From NCBI GenBank assembly GCA_038251425.1, contig JBBSBI010000009.1, forward strand, positions 4,784-68,783: 64,000 bases of DNA, given 5' to 3'. This document shows, in pieces, positions 34,384-41,620 of the stretch. The notes under the pieces are model-generated. The model searched no databases, was not told where the DNA came from, and saw nothing but the letters and a program-made list of their open reading frames with translations. This DNA comes from JBBRRP01 sp038251425 (GTDB taxonomy: Bacteria > Myxococcota_A > Polyangia > Polyangiales > Polyangiaceae). The translations under genes were made by a program, and so were the position numbers. Position 1 is the first letter of the stretch; every line of letters begins with the position of its first letter.

Positions 34384-35034
34384 ATGCGACCTTCGCCTTG
34401 GATCGGGCTCGTTGGCGTGGGTCTCTCGCTGTGGTGCTTCGTGAGCCCCGCGTTGGCGGAGGGAAGCAAGGCGCAAGGCAAGGGCAATGATCACCTCCAC
34501 GAGCTTCTGTACATCAACGCCGAGGTCGGCGCGGAGTATGTGGGGTTTCAGCAATTGCATATTACCCGCGAACTATTTCCGACCACTATTCACACTGTCG
34601 ATGTTGGTCCAGCTGTAGGAGTTGGCGCAGGCGTACGCCTCTTCTTTCTCACCCTCGGCCCTCGCTTTCGCTATGGAGTGTTTCGGGATTGGGACCTTTG
34701 GAGCTTGGACGCTGAGTTGGGTTTGCGAATTCCCCTTGGGTCGGTCGAGCCCTGGGCGATGGTAGGCGGCGGTTACTCAAGGCTTGGACGCATGCGGGAG
34801 CGCAGTGTGCAAGTGCAAGGATACAACATCCGCGTGGGCTTCGGCCTCGACTACTACTTCAACAAGATGTTCTCGCTGGGTGGGGGTGTTAGCGGTGATG
34901 TGCTCGGGATGACGCGTCCCGGGGTTGATCTGAACCAGGCGACCGGAAGTGTTAGTGAGGACATTTACAAGCTCGACGGCTCAAGCCTCGGCATAGCTCT
35001 CCAGGGGTCGGCAGTTGTCGGCTTCCATTTGTGA
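34384..35034 (+). CDS. Outer-membrane beta-barrel protein
   Basis: 216 aa. The signal peptide is MRPSPWIGLVGVGLSLWCFV followed by SPALAEG. The mature part consists of alternating polar and hydrophobic strands with aromatic girdles, for example GVRLFFLTLGPRFRYGVFRD and VGFGLDYYFNKMFSLGGGVS, and ends in a hydrophobic strand GSAVVGFHL as barrel proteins do. It resembles the small OmpA-like or OmpW-like barrels common in myxobacteria, but no specific family was identified. The next gene starts 80 bases downstream on the same strand and may be co-transcribed. Confidence 0.65.
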   Translation: MRPSPWIGLVGVGLSLWCFVSPALAEGSKAQGKGNDHLHELLYINAEVGAEYVGFQQLHITRELFPTTIHTVDVGPAVGVGAGVRLFFLTLGPRFRYGVFRDWDLWSLDAELGLRIPLGSVEPWAMVGGGYSRLGRMRERSVQVQGYNIRVGFGLDYYFNKMFSLGGGVSGDVLGMTRPGVDLNQATGSVSEDIYKLDGSSLGIALQGSAVVGFHL

Positions 35035-35113
35035 GAACCCAACCAGAGCAAACCCAAAACATCATCAAGTCCAAGCCTTTTGAGGCTCCACGGACGAGAA
35101 AGGTAGCTTATTC

Positions 35114-36435
35114 ATGCATTTAAGACCATTCAGAGTTTTCCCATCGATCCTCATACTTGCCTCTGCCGCGGCGGTAACTAACTGCGCCATTCAAGAGGAC
35201 CTTCAAGAAGCCGCAAGCGGATGCGATGAGTTTTCGGCAGGTGGTGATGCGGTCGCCAACCTGAACGTTGACGTCAAGGTCAAGGCGTTTGCCCAGGCCT
35301 CTTCGGAGCTCAAAATCGTCACTGACGGGATTCGGCTCGATGTGAAACAAGCGTGCGTTAACATCGCGAAAGACCTTGGCGAGACCGATCGCTGGTCCGA
35401 CAAGGATGACGACGCCTCGATCTCGAATTCACAGAAGACGGGTGCCTGCGACGTGGTGGCCGGCAGGATCGACGCCATCATGACGGCGGGGCGGCTGCTG
35501 GGGCCAACTTTGCGCTGGCCATTTCCGGAGGTGAGTGTTCTGTTGACGTTGGCGTGCAAGCAAATTGCGAAGCCGCCTGCAAAACAGACGTCACCTGCAC
35601 CGAGGCAACGATCGAAACGCGCTGTGCGCCAGCTGAGCTGACCGGGCAGTGTGATGTGGAGTGCAAGGCGGAAGCAACGTGCCAAGGCCATGCCAATGCA
35701 CTTGCAAATTGCATGGGCAAGTGCGAGTCCGAATGCCAAGGTGAATGCAAGGGCGAGCTTCGGGGCACAGTTGAAGGTGGTTGCGCGGGATCATGCGAAG
35801 GCAAGTGTGACGGTGTAGCAACGCCGAAAGGAGGCATGACGACCTGCACGGGTACTTGTGAAGGCAAATGCACCATGCCGAGCCCGGGAGCCAAGTGTCG
35901 CGGCAAGTGCGCTTCAAGCTGTAATGGTACCTGCAAGGGCGAATGCAAACTCGAAGCTTCGGCTCACGTACAATGCGGTGTGGGCGTCGATTGTAAGGGT
36001 GGTTGCACGGCAACCTATGCCGCTCCGAAGTGTGAAACGGAGCTCACTCCCCCCGTTTGCATGGGCGACACCAGTTGTCAGACTAGCTGCAGTGCACAGG
36101 CTTCGGCCAACGCCCACTGCACGGAACCTTCCGTCACGTTGATCTGCAATGTTGACGCGACGGGAGACATTGCCAAGCTGAAGGCGACTCTCGAAGCGAA
36201 TCTCCCCAAAATCCTGTTGGCTGCCAAGACAAAAGGCCAGCTCGCGATGCGGGCTTTGCAGAAGGTCTCCGCGACCGGTCAAGTGGTCGTCCAGAGCGCA
36301 AGCAGCCTTGGTGGCAAGGCGATTGCGTGCGCGGGCACAGCTGCATCTGCTTCGGCGAAAGCTGCGGCCAGCGTGAACGTGTCGGTGAATGCAAGCGCGA
36401 GTGTTAGCGGAAGTGCCTCGGCGCACTCCTCCTAA
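35114..36435 (+). pseudogene. Cys-rich lipoprotein gene interrupted by a one-base frameshift
   Basis: The first frame (from ATG 35114) has a lipoprotein-like signal MHLRPFRVFPSILILASAAA followed by VTNCAIQ, then an alpha/coil region up to RIDAIMTAG. The continuation is in another frame: AAAGANFALAISGGECSVDV leads into a Cys-rich region with CxGKCxxxCxGxC units (CMGKCESECQGECKGE; CRGKCASSCNGTCKGECK), ending with an Ala/Ser/Val-rich tail at TAA 36433-36435. Adding one G to the GGGG run at 35488-35491 restores one continuous protein of about 440 aa. Similar Cys-rich proteins are known from Polyangia; their function is unknown. The break could be a real mutation, phase variation or a sequencing error. 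Confidence 0.8.
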
Positions 36436-36459
36436 TTTTCAATTTGAGTGTCAGTCAGG

Positions 36460-36503
36460 CCCCGGCTCGTTCCCTTTTTTGGGCGCGAGTCGGGGTATTT
36501 TCG
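36460..36503 (+). terminator. Rho-independent terminator after the Cys-rich gene
   Basis: CCCCGGCTCG (36460-36469) pairs with CGAGTCGGGG (36486-36495) with one G-U pair, and TATTTTCGTT follows. It ends the transcript of the Cys-rich gene and separates it from the barrel gene at 36536. Confidence 0.75.
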
Positions 36504-36535
36504 TTACTAAGTTAAAATCAAAGGAAACAACCATC

Positions 36536-37183
36536 ATGAAAAAATCAGCCATCGCATTGGCTTGCGGACTTTGTTCAATTGCAATCTCAGGCCAGGCGTC
36601 TGCGCAGAGATTCGGGGAGAAGCTGGATGTCGCCTTTTCAGCGGATCGTCTGTTTGGTATCACTTTCTCCAACGTCACCGAGGAGCGACCGGGGGAGCCA
36701 GATAGCCAGCTGGACACGACCCGCATCTCGTTCGGCTGGGGTGGCAGAAAAGTGGTTTCGCCGTATGAAATCCCACGAGCTGCGATTGACGTCTTCGTTG
36801 CCGATCGCCTGAGCCTAGGTGGCTCGATTGGTTTCGCGAACGTGTCGGTCGACCGCAACGACGGTCGCGGTTACCCCGATTACAGCACTTTCCTGTTCGC
36901 TCCTCGCGTGGGTTACGTGTGGGGATTGAGCGACTCATTTTCGTTTTGGCTACGTGGTGGCCTGAGCTACCACTCGGCGCATGACACCGACGCCAACGAA
37001 ACGGGCCTTGGGCTCACTCTTGAGCCAACATTTGTGCTTACCCCTGTGGAGCACTTTGGGATCGTGTTTGGTCCGACGCTGGATCTCGACGTCACCGGTG
37101 ACGTGGACAACGGCCCCAACCGTGTCGCTCGCCGCAACAGTACGTTCGGCTTGCTGCAAGTTGGGATCCTAGGCTGGCTCTGA
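36536..37183 (+). CDS. Outer-membrane beta-barrel protein
   Basis: 215 aa. Signal peptide MKKSAIALACGLCSIAISGQ then ASAQ gives a clear cleavage site. The mature protein shows barrel strands with a repeated spacing, for instance RAAIDVFVADRLSLGGSIGF, FLFAPRVGYVWGLSDSFSFW and HFGIVFGPTLDLDVTGDVDN, and ends in FGLLQVGILGWL. No specific family was recognised. AAAGGAAACAACCATC precedes the ATG. It lies after the terminator at 36460-36503, so it needs its own promoter, which was not found. It converges with the AsmA-like gene across the repeat-rich region. Confidence 0.65.
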   Translation: MKKSAIALACGLCSIAISGQASAQRFGEKLDVAFSADRLFGITFSNVTEERPGEPDSQLDTTRISFGWGGRKVVSPYEIPRAAIDVFVADRLSLGGSIGFANVSVDRNDGRGYPDYSTFLFAPRVGYVWGLSDSFSFWLRGGLSYHSAHDTDANETGLGLTLEPTFVLTPVEHFGIVFGPTLDLDVTGDVDNGPNRVARRNSTFGLLQVGILGWL

Positions 37184-37200
37184 AAGACGAGAACGGGGGG

Positions 37201-37234
37201 GTCAACCCAACGCAGAGGTCAACCCAACGCAGAG
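37201..37234. repeat. 17-bp tandem duplication
   Basis: Two perfect adjacent copies of GTCAACCCAACGCAGAG, at 37201-37217 and 37218-37234, in the intergenic region between convergent genes. Confidence 0.95.
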
Positions 37235-37284
37235 AGAGGTCTTGCCAAACATTGCGAGTGGTGGGCTTCTCCCGGACTGAGAGA

Positions 37285-37302
37285 TAGTAAGCATGCTTAC
37301 TA
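37285..37302. promoter_or_regulatory. Perfect 18-bp palindrome, copy 1
   Basis: TAGTAAGCATGCTTACTA is identical to its reverse complement and has no loop, which argues for a dimeric protein-binding site rather than an RNA hairpin. The same 18 bases recur at 46171-46188. Here it lies between two convergent genes and no promoter is visible beside it. Confidence 0.7.
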
Positions 37303-37321
37303 CTGTTTTTGGCAACCTACC

Positions 37322-37354
37322 CCCCCCGCTGTTCCCCCCGCTGTTCCCCCGCTG
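37322..37354. repeat. 12-bp tandem repeat, 2.75 copies
   Basis: CCCCCCGCTGTT occurs at 37322-37333 and 37334-37345, followed by a shortened copy CCCCCGCTG. The C-runs make the length prone to change or to sequencing error. Confidence 0.9.
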
Positions 37355-37373
37355 GGCGGAGGCTTCTAATGCG

Positions 37374-37419
37374 GACGTAGTTGCGTTCCAGGAGAAGACG
37401 TAGTTGCGTTCCAGGAGAA
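37374..37419. repeat. 23-bp tandem duplication
   Basis: Two perfect adjacent 23-bp copies beginning GACGTAGTTGCG and ending CCAGGAGAA, at 37374-37396 and 37397-37419. It is the third independent tandem duplication within 220 bases. Confidence 0.95.
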
Positions 37420-37442
37420 ACAGAGGCGGACGTGGCGCAATG

Positions 37443-39881
37443 TTACTCGCACGTATTGGCGGGTGCGAGCGGGCAGGCGTGCGCCCAGAGGTTTGCCGCC
37501 TCTTGCCTGAGCGGTGCCACCTGTTCCTTGAGCCAATCTTCACCGACTAGGAGCGAAACGCCGCCAGGTTTCCCCAATGTCACACCCGCGGATACTAGAT
37601 TCAGATCGCTCAGCTGCACGAGGACAGCCCCGCGCGTTTTACCGAGAGCATTTTGAACACGACCGTTTGCCATCAGTGGACCGCCTTCGAAGGACGAAAA
37701 TTGTAGGTCGGTCAACTGGCAATGGCGCCGCAAATTAACGGTTCCCACCAGCCCGTGGAGCGGCAGCAAATCCGGTAGAAAACTCGGGATTTCGTCGGTT
37801 GCCGACAAAGCCAGCAGGGCAGGGAGCCCGTCGCGGAAACGTGCAGATACACGACCGTCGAGATCCAGATCCTCCACTGCCGTGACTCGCGTCGGACTCA
37901 GGGCTATCTTTGCCCACCAATCGTCGACTCGTCGCTCTTGGTTCGCAAGGCTCGCGCGGGTGAGATTGACGACTCCTGATAAAAGTGCAGATCGGCGGTT
38001 CAGATCGAGTGGGTCGGCGTGCAGGCGTGCGTGCACGTCAGTTCTCATCGACACGTCGCCGATAGTTGCGCCTGCCCGTTTGGCAGTTATTTCGACCGGG
38101 CCCTCTAGCTCTCCCGCATGAAGCAAGAGATCGGCATTGACGATCGTTTCGGGAACTTCCGCATTCCAGCGTTTGGGAGCGCCAGCTCCAGCCTTCACGC
38201 GTAAGTGGAACGCTCGAACGATACCAGAAAGGCGAGACTTGCCGCTCTCCGCACCGTGCGTTGGATCGATGGTGGCGCGAACGTCGGCGCCTGCTGTGAC
38301 GCGCACGTCTCCCCAGCGCAGCTTGGCCCGATCGATCGAGGCGTCGAGCTTGCCCGAGGCGCGCCCCCCTGGCAGGAGCACTAAATGCCCCTCTGCCTCA
38401 GCGCGCTCAACGCGCACCCACGGGCAATCGGCGTCACCGGAAGCGTCTGCTACGCTGAGAGCACTCCCGAGCAGTTTGAGATCGAATGACCCGGTAGCTT
38501 TTTGCCAATTGAATGCGTGCGCTCGGCCCTTGAACGAAAGATTTCCCGCAAGCTGGCTTGAGGACAGGTCCGCGACAGCCGCCCGCAGTTCCGCTGTTGC
38601 TTGGCCAGAAATGGTACCGCCCGAGTACGCCAGGCTCCCCCGTAATACCCCAGCGCCGCTCCGAAAACGGAGGCTCGCCAGGCGCACGTCGTTTAAGACT
38701 CGAAGGTCCGGCGCGGCAAGTTCGCGCAGGGTCACGTCTGCGGCGACAACCGCCCAAGGCTTCGTGACATCCAGACTGTTCGACGTCACACCTAAGACTG
38801 CGCCCCGGAGCTTAGCTAGAGCGGAGGGACGATCATTACGGGTCAAAGAAGCTTGCCACACGTTCACGGCCAAGTGCCCGCTTCCGCCACCCGCAGCACT
38901 CGTTGCCAGGACCGACCAGGGTCCATCGACCGCGACTGCAAGGGAGCTCATGCTTGCCTTCAAAGTATCACCTGTGAGCGCGATACGGCTCGATTCTGTG
39001 ATCACACCGCGCTTGATGCCTGCGGTGATAACCAGGTGCGCTCCAGCCAGATCAACGTGGGTGTCGCTTTTGACTGGCAAGAAAACGCCGAGAAATTCGT
39101 TCCCGACAACGTCGCCCTTGAGCTCCACCCGCGTGGAGACCTCTCGCAGCACGGCCAACCCCTCGGGCACGCGCACGTCGAAGGGATCGATCGTACACTC
39201 GAGCTTCCCCGCAAACCCCTTGAACATATCCTTCCCGGCAACGACTACGCGACCGCCGTCGAGCACGAGAGATGCCGGGCCCACCCACAGGCGACGTGCT
39301 GGCTTAAGCGCAAAAGAGCCGGTTGCGCGCGCGCGACCGAGGTAGCGAAATTGTTGAACCCAAAGTTCCTTGGCACCGATGTCCACGTCTTCGAGATGGA
39401 CAGACCAAAGGTTGTAGCGAGCGTCCGGGATAGGAGGCTCAGGCGCCCACGCAAGGAACAGCGGCGGATCCGAGAAACCGGGAATCGGAGGCAACGCACG
39501 AACGCTCGGAGCATCTTTAGCTTCCGGCTGGATCCGGTGTCGAAAGCGGAAAACAAGCCCTTCTCCGCGCACTTCGGTCGCGTAGAAAACATGGGAAAAA
39601 AGCTTAGGAAGGCTCAGAACCACGCGCACTTTATCCAGCGCGATGAGGGATTGTACGTTGTGATCTTGGATGGTGATGGTGAGGCCTTGAGCGTGGATGG
39701 TTCCGGGAACAAGCGTCCAGGCTGAAGCAAACTCCGCCTTGGCCGAATCGGTCCCGGCGAACATCACGGTCACTCCTCCCATGGAAAGAAAGGAATTCGC
39801 GGCGAGCACGTAGAGGCCCTCGGCGCCGAGCACGAGCGTGACGAGCCAACGAACGATTCGCAGTGTCCGGTTCAATTGCAT
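37443..39881 (-). CDS. Large AsmA/YhdP-like periplasmic bridge protein (tentative)
   Basis: 812 aa from ATG 39881. One N-terminal membrane helix (TLRIVRWLVTLVLGAEGLYV and on) is followed by a long, almost purely beta-rich sequence with repeated GxxxLDxxxARL-type units and a late segment LVGTVNLRRHCQLTDLQFSS. This layout fits AsmA-like or TamB-like proteins that bridge the periplasm for lipid transport, though no signature motif was found. Seven or so cysteines are scattered. The frame extends to 39908, but that start would lie upstream of the transcript start predicted from the promoter at 39904-39919, so ATG 39881 was preferred. Confidence 0.6.
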   Translation of the reverse strand: MQLNRTLRIVRWLVTLVLGAEGLYVLAANSFLSMGGVTVMFAGTDSAKAEFASAWTLVPGTIHAQGLTITIQDHNVQSLIALDKVRVVLSLPKLFSHVFYATEVRGEGLVFRFRHRIQPEAKDAPSVRALPPIPGFSDPPLFLAWAPEPPIPDARYNLWSVHLEDVDIGAKELWVQQFRYLGRARATGSFALKPARRLWVGPASLVLDGGRVVVAGKDMFKGFAGKLECTIDPFDVRVPEGLAVLREVSTRVELKGDVVGNEFLGVFLPVKSDTHVDLAGAHLVITAGIKRGVITESSRIALTGDTLKASMSSLAVAVDGPWSVLATSAAGGGSGHLAVNVWQASLTRNDRPSALAKLRGAVLGVTSNSLDVTKPWAVVAADVTLRELAAPDLRVLNDVRLASLRFRSGAGVLRGSLAYSGGTISGQATAELRAAVADLSSSQLAGNLSFKGRAHAFNWQKATGSFDLKLLGSALSVADASGDADCPWVRVERAEAEGHLVLLPGGRASGKLDASIDRAKLRWGDVRVTAGADVRATIDPTHGAESGKSRLSGIVRAFHLRVKAGAGAPKRWNAEVPETIVNADLLLHAGELEGPVEITAKRAGATIGDVSMRTDVHARLHADPLDLNRRSALLSGVVNLTRASLANQERRVDDWWAKIALSPTRVTAVEDLDLDGRVSARFRDGLPALLALSATDEIPSFLPDLLPLHGLVGTVNLRRHCQLTDLQFSSFEGGPLMANGRVQNALGKTRGAVLVQLSDLNLVSAGVTLGKPGGVSLLVGEDWLKEQVAPLRQEAANLWAHACPLAPANTCE

Positions 39882-39903
39882 CTCACGATCCGCTTGGAGC
39901 TGG

Positions 39904-39919
39904 AGCACGATGCGTGCCA
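39904..39919 (-). promoter_or_regulatory. Sigma-54 type promoter of the AsmA-like gene
   Basis: Minus-strand TGGCACGCATCGTGCT has a perfect TGGCACG -24 box and GG-N10-GC; the -12 box is GTGCT rather than TTGCT. The leader to ATG 39881 would be about 12 bases. Confidence 0.45.
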
Positions 39920-39927
39920 GTCAGGTT

Positions 39928-40614
39928 TCAATGATATGTTCCAGAAATCGAGAGATCTGGAAGGAACCATCGCATTTGTTCGCTGCCCGCCTTCGGCTCA
40001 CGCGCTACCTGACCGAGAGCTGCGCGCGCGACGAGACCCAGGCTGAATTGGCCCGACATGAACCATTCATAGCCGAGCCCGATCGACACGGCCGGCCCAA
40101 GCGCTGCCGGTTCAATGGGGTTGCCCTTTACATCACTCTCGATCTGGATCGCCAAAAGAGCCGCGGCCTGTAGGTGAAAGCCGCGCACCGGGTCCGGGTA
40201 GAAATCGATGAACGGCCCTATGCGAAGGAGCGTGAGCTTAACGCTGTCGTCATCTGGTATCACGCGGCGGTCGTTTTCGACAAACACTGGATCGATGCGA
40301 GCCGTCCACATTGTCCCACCCAGTACGAGACCGCGCGTCGGAGTCCCCCCAATCGAAATGACGGCACTCTGGCCGATACCGCGGATGCTGCTCCGAGGCG
40401 CTGCGCCTGAAACATCAGCCCAATAGAAGCTGAGACCGCTTTCCGATCGAGCAAAAAACCCGTCATGAAAGCGTTCTCCAGGTTCAGGCTCCAAACACTT
40501 TTTCTCCAAAGCGCTCGGATGCAATGCGGCTTCAGCAGGTGCTCCGTATATGACGCTGTTGCCAAGCAGAATGCTGGACAACACGCCTACGACTAGCGGT
40601 TTCGAGTCAACCAC
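39928..40614 (-). CDS. Outer-membrane beta-barrel-like exported protein
   Basis: 228 aa from GTG 40614. Signal peptide PLVVGVLSSILLGNSVIYGA then PAEAALHP; then strands such as SGLSFYWADVSGAAPRSSIR, RGLVLGGTMWTARIDPVFVE, RGFHLQAAALLAIQIESDVK and FSLGLVARAALG. The pattern resembles small myxobacterial barrels that include a DSVKLTLLRIGPFIDFYPDP-type turn. The start overlaps the stop of the preceding small gene by one base (TAGTG), so the two are translationally coupled. No specific family or function was recognised. Confidence 0.6.
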   Translation of the reverse strand: MVDSKPLVVGVLSSILLGNSVIYGAPAEAALHPSALEKKCLEPEPGERFHDGFFARSESGLSFYWADVSGAAPRSSIRGIGQSAVISIGGTPTRGLVLGGTMWTARIDPVFVENDRRVIPDDDSVKLTLLRIGPFIDFYPDPVRGFHLQAAALLAIQIESDVKGNPIEPAALGPAVSIGLGYEWFMSGQFSLGLVARAALGQVAREPKAGSEQMRWFLPDLSISGTYH

Positions 40615-40925
40615 TAGATGAGAATCAGGACAACTACGACCAACAGCACCACGGCAAGGGCTGAGGCTCCGATGACTAACGTATCGCCGCCTCTGTGCTC
40701 TTTGGCGCCCGGCGAGGCGGCCTCGCGCGCGGCGTAGCTTTTCTCCTCGCTGGGAGTGGCGCGTTCAACTGAACGATGCTGAGCAGCACGTTGTGGAGTT
40801 GTGGGTTCCACGCTGCGGGTGACCTCACTTCGGCCGTCCAATGCGTGGGCGGGAGAGGACAGGGTGAGACTGAGCAATAGGCTGAGGATGAGTAAGCCAG
40901 AGGTGGCGAGTGATTTAGTCTTCAT
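40614..40925 (-). CDS. Small exported protein with C-terminal membrane anchor
   Basis: 103 aa. The N-terminal signal is SGLLILSLLLSLTLSSPAHA; a charged, mostly disordered middle with many Arg/Glu/Ser follows; the C-terminus is a pure hydrophobic anchor, GASALAVVLLVVVVLILI. This arrangement places a flexible linker in the periplasm with a tail in the inner membrane. No family was recognised. It lies between the C39-like lipoprotein gene and the barrel gene it overlaps. A sigma-54 type element ends 11 bases before the ATG. Confidence 0.65.
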   Translation of the reverse strand: MKTKSLATSGLLILSLLLSLTLSSPAHALDGRSEVTRSVEPTTPQRAAQHRSVERATPSEEKSYAAREAASPGAKEHRGGDTLVIGASALAVVLLVVVVLILI

Positions 40926-40936
40926 GCACTCACTAA

Positions 40937-40952
40937 TGCAATCGACGTGCCG
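40937..40952 (-). promoter_or_regulatory. Sigma-54 type promoter of the small anchored protein gene
   Basis: Minus-strand CGGCACGTCGATTGCA matches the consensus except for the first base, with GG-N10-GC. ATG 40925 is 13 bases after the -12 C, implying a leaderless transcript. Confidence 0.45.
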
Positions 40953-40966
40953 AACATCATAAGAAA

Positions 40967-41620
40967 CTAACGACGGACCACGCTACGATCGGAATCCGGC
41001 AAAAAAGCGACGATCGTCACTGCTTTGGTCAGAGCCCACTCCTTTTTGAAGCCAGCGAGGCTATCGGTCTGCCAACCACGATCCGGATCGAGCAGCAAGA
41101 GCTGTTTCTTGGTTGGTTCATAACCAACGACGACTTCGTAATGCGACAGCGCCTTCGTCTCTCCCACCATCTTACCGAGCCCAACGATGACCGGACGCCC
41201 ACGTGCCAGCTCGTGTTCGATGTCCTGCATCGTGCCGAAAAATACGTACGCCTTCAGCCCCCGGCTGCGGGCATAAGTCGCCATATCTCCCGCCTTCAGG
41301 CGATTATCTGTACGGCCCAGGCGTGCCGAGATGGAGCCGGGCGTTGCCGCATAGCCCCAAAATCGAAGCACGGAAGCCAGCACCGCTGCGCCGCAATCGT
41401 CGCTCTTCTCTTGAAGCACAAGAGGAAAATTCGGTACCAGGATCCAATCTCCCTCACTGACGACAGCGGAAGGGTGAACGGTAGTCGAGGTGCCCTGGTA
41501 GGAGGCACAACCGGAACTCAGAGCTCCGAACACAATGAGCGCTGCCAAAGAAAACCATCGTGTGTGGCGCTTTGCCTCAGATTCACCAAATCGCCCCGTC
41601 GCGTTAGCCACTAGGAGCAT
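40967..41620 (-). CDS. C39-like papain-fold lipoprotein
   Basis: 217 aa from ATG 41620, preceded by GGCGGGAAA and overlapping the upstream stop by 10 bases. A hydrophobic signal, RWFSLAALIVFGALSSGCAS, ends in a plausible lipobox SSGC. The remainder has peptidase C39 landmarks: the catalytic cysteine in KSDDCGAAVLASVLRFWG, the histidine in ALSHYEVVVGYE and the aspartate in LLLLDPDRGW. C39 domains usually trim double-glycine leaders as part of ABC exporters; this one is a free-standing surface or periplasmic lipoprotein with no ABC partner. Proteolytic activity is plausible but unproven. Confidence 0.75.
   Translation of the reverse strand: MLLVANATGRFGESEAKRHTRWFSLAALIVFGALSSGCASYQGTSTTVHPSAVVSEGDWILVPNFPLVLQEKSDDCGAAVLASVLRFWGYAATPGSISARLGRTDNRLKAGDMATYARSRGLKAYVFFGTMQDIEHELARGRPVIVGLGKMVGETKALSHYEVVVGYEPTKKQLLLLDPDRGWQTDSLAGFKKEWALTKAVTIVAFLPDSDRSVVRR

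Noticed and set aside
37285..37302. 18-bp palindrome as a rho-independent terminator of the barrel gene.
   Set aside because: It has no loop, the stem is AT-rich, and an identical copy lies upstream of a promoter at 46171, so a protein-binding site is more likely.
38137..39345. Plus-strand Ser/Arg-rich frame opposite the AsmA-like gene.
   Set aside because: Composition is typical of antisense of GC-rich coding DNA; the minus strand has the signal helix and beta pattern.
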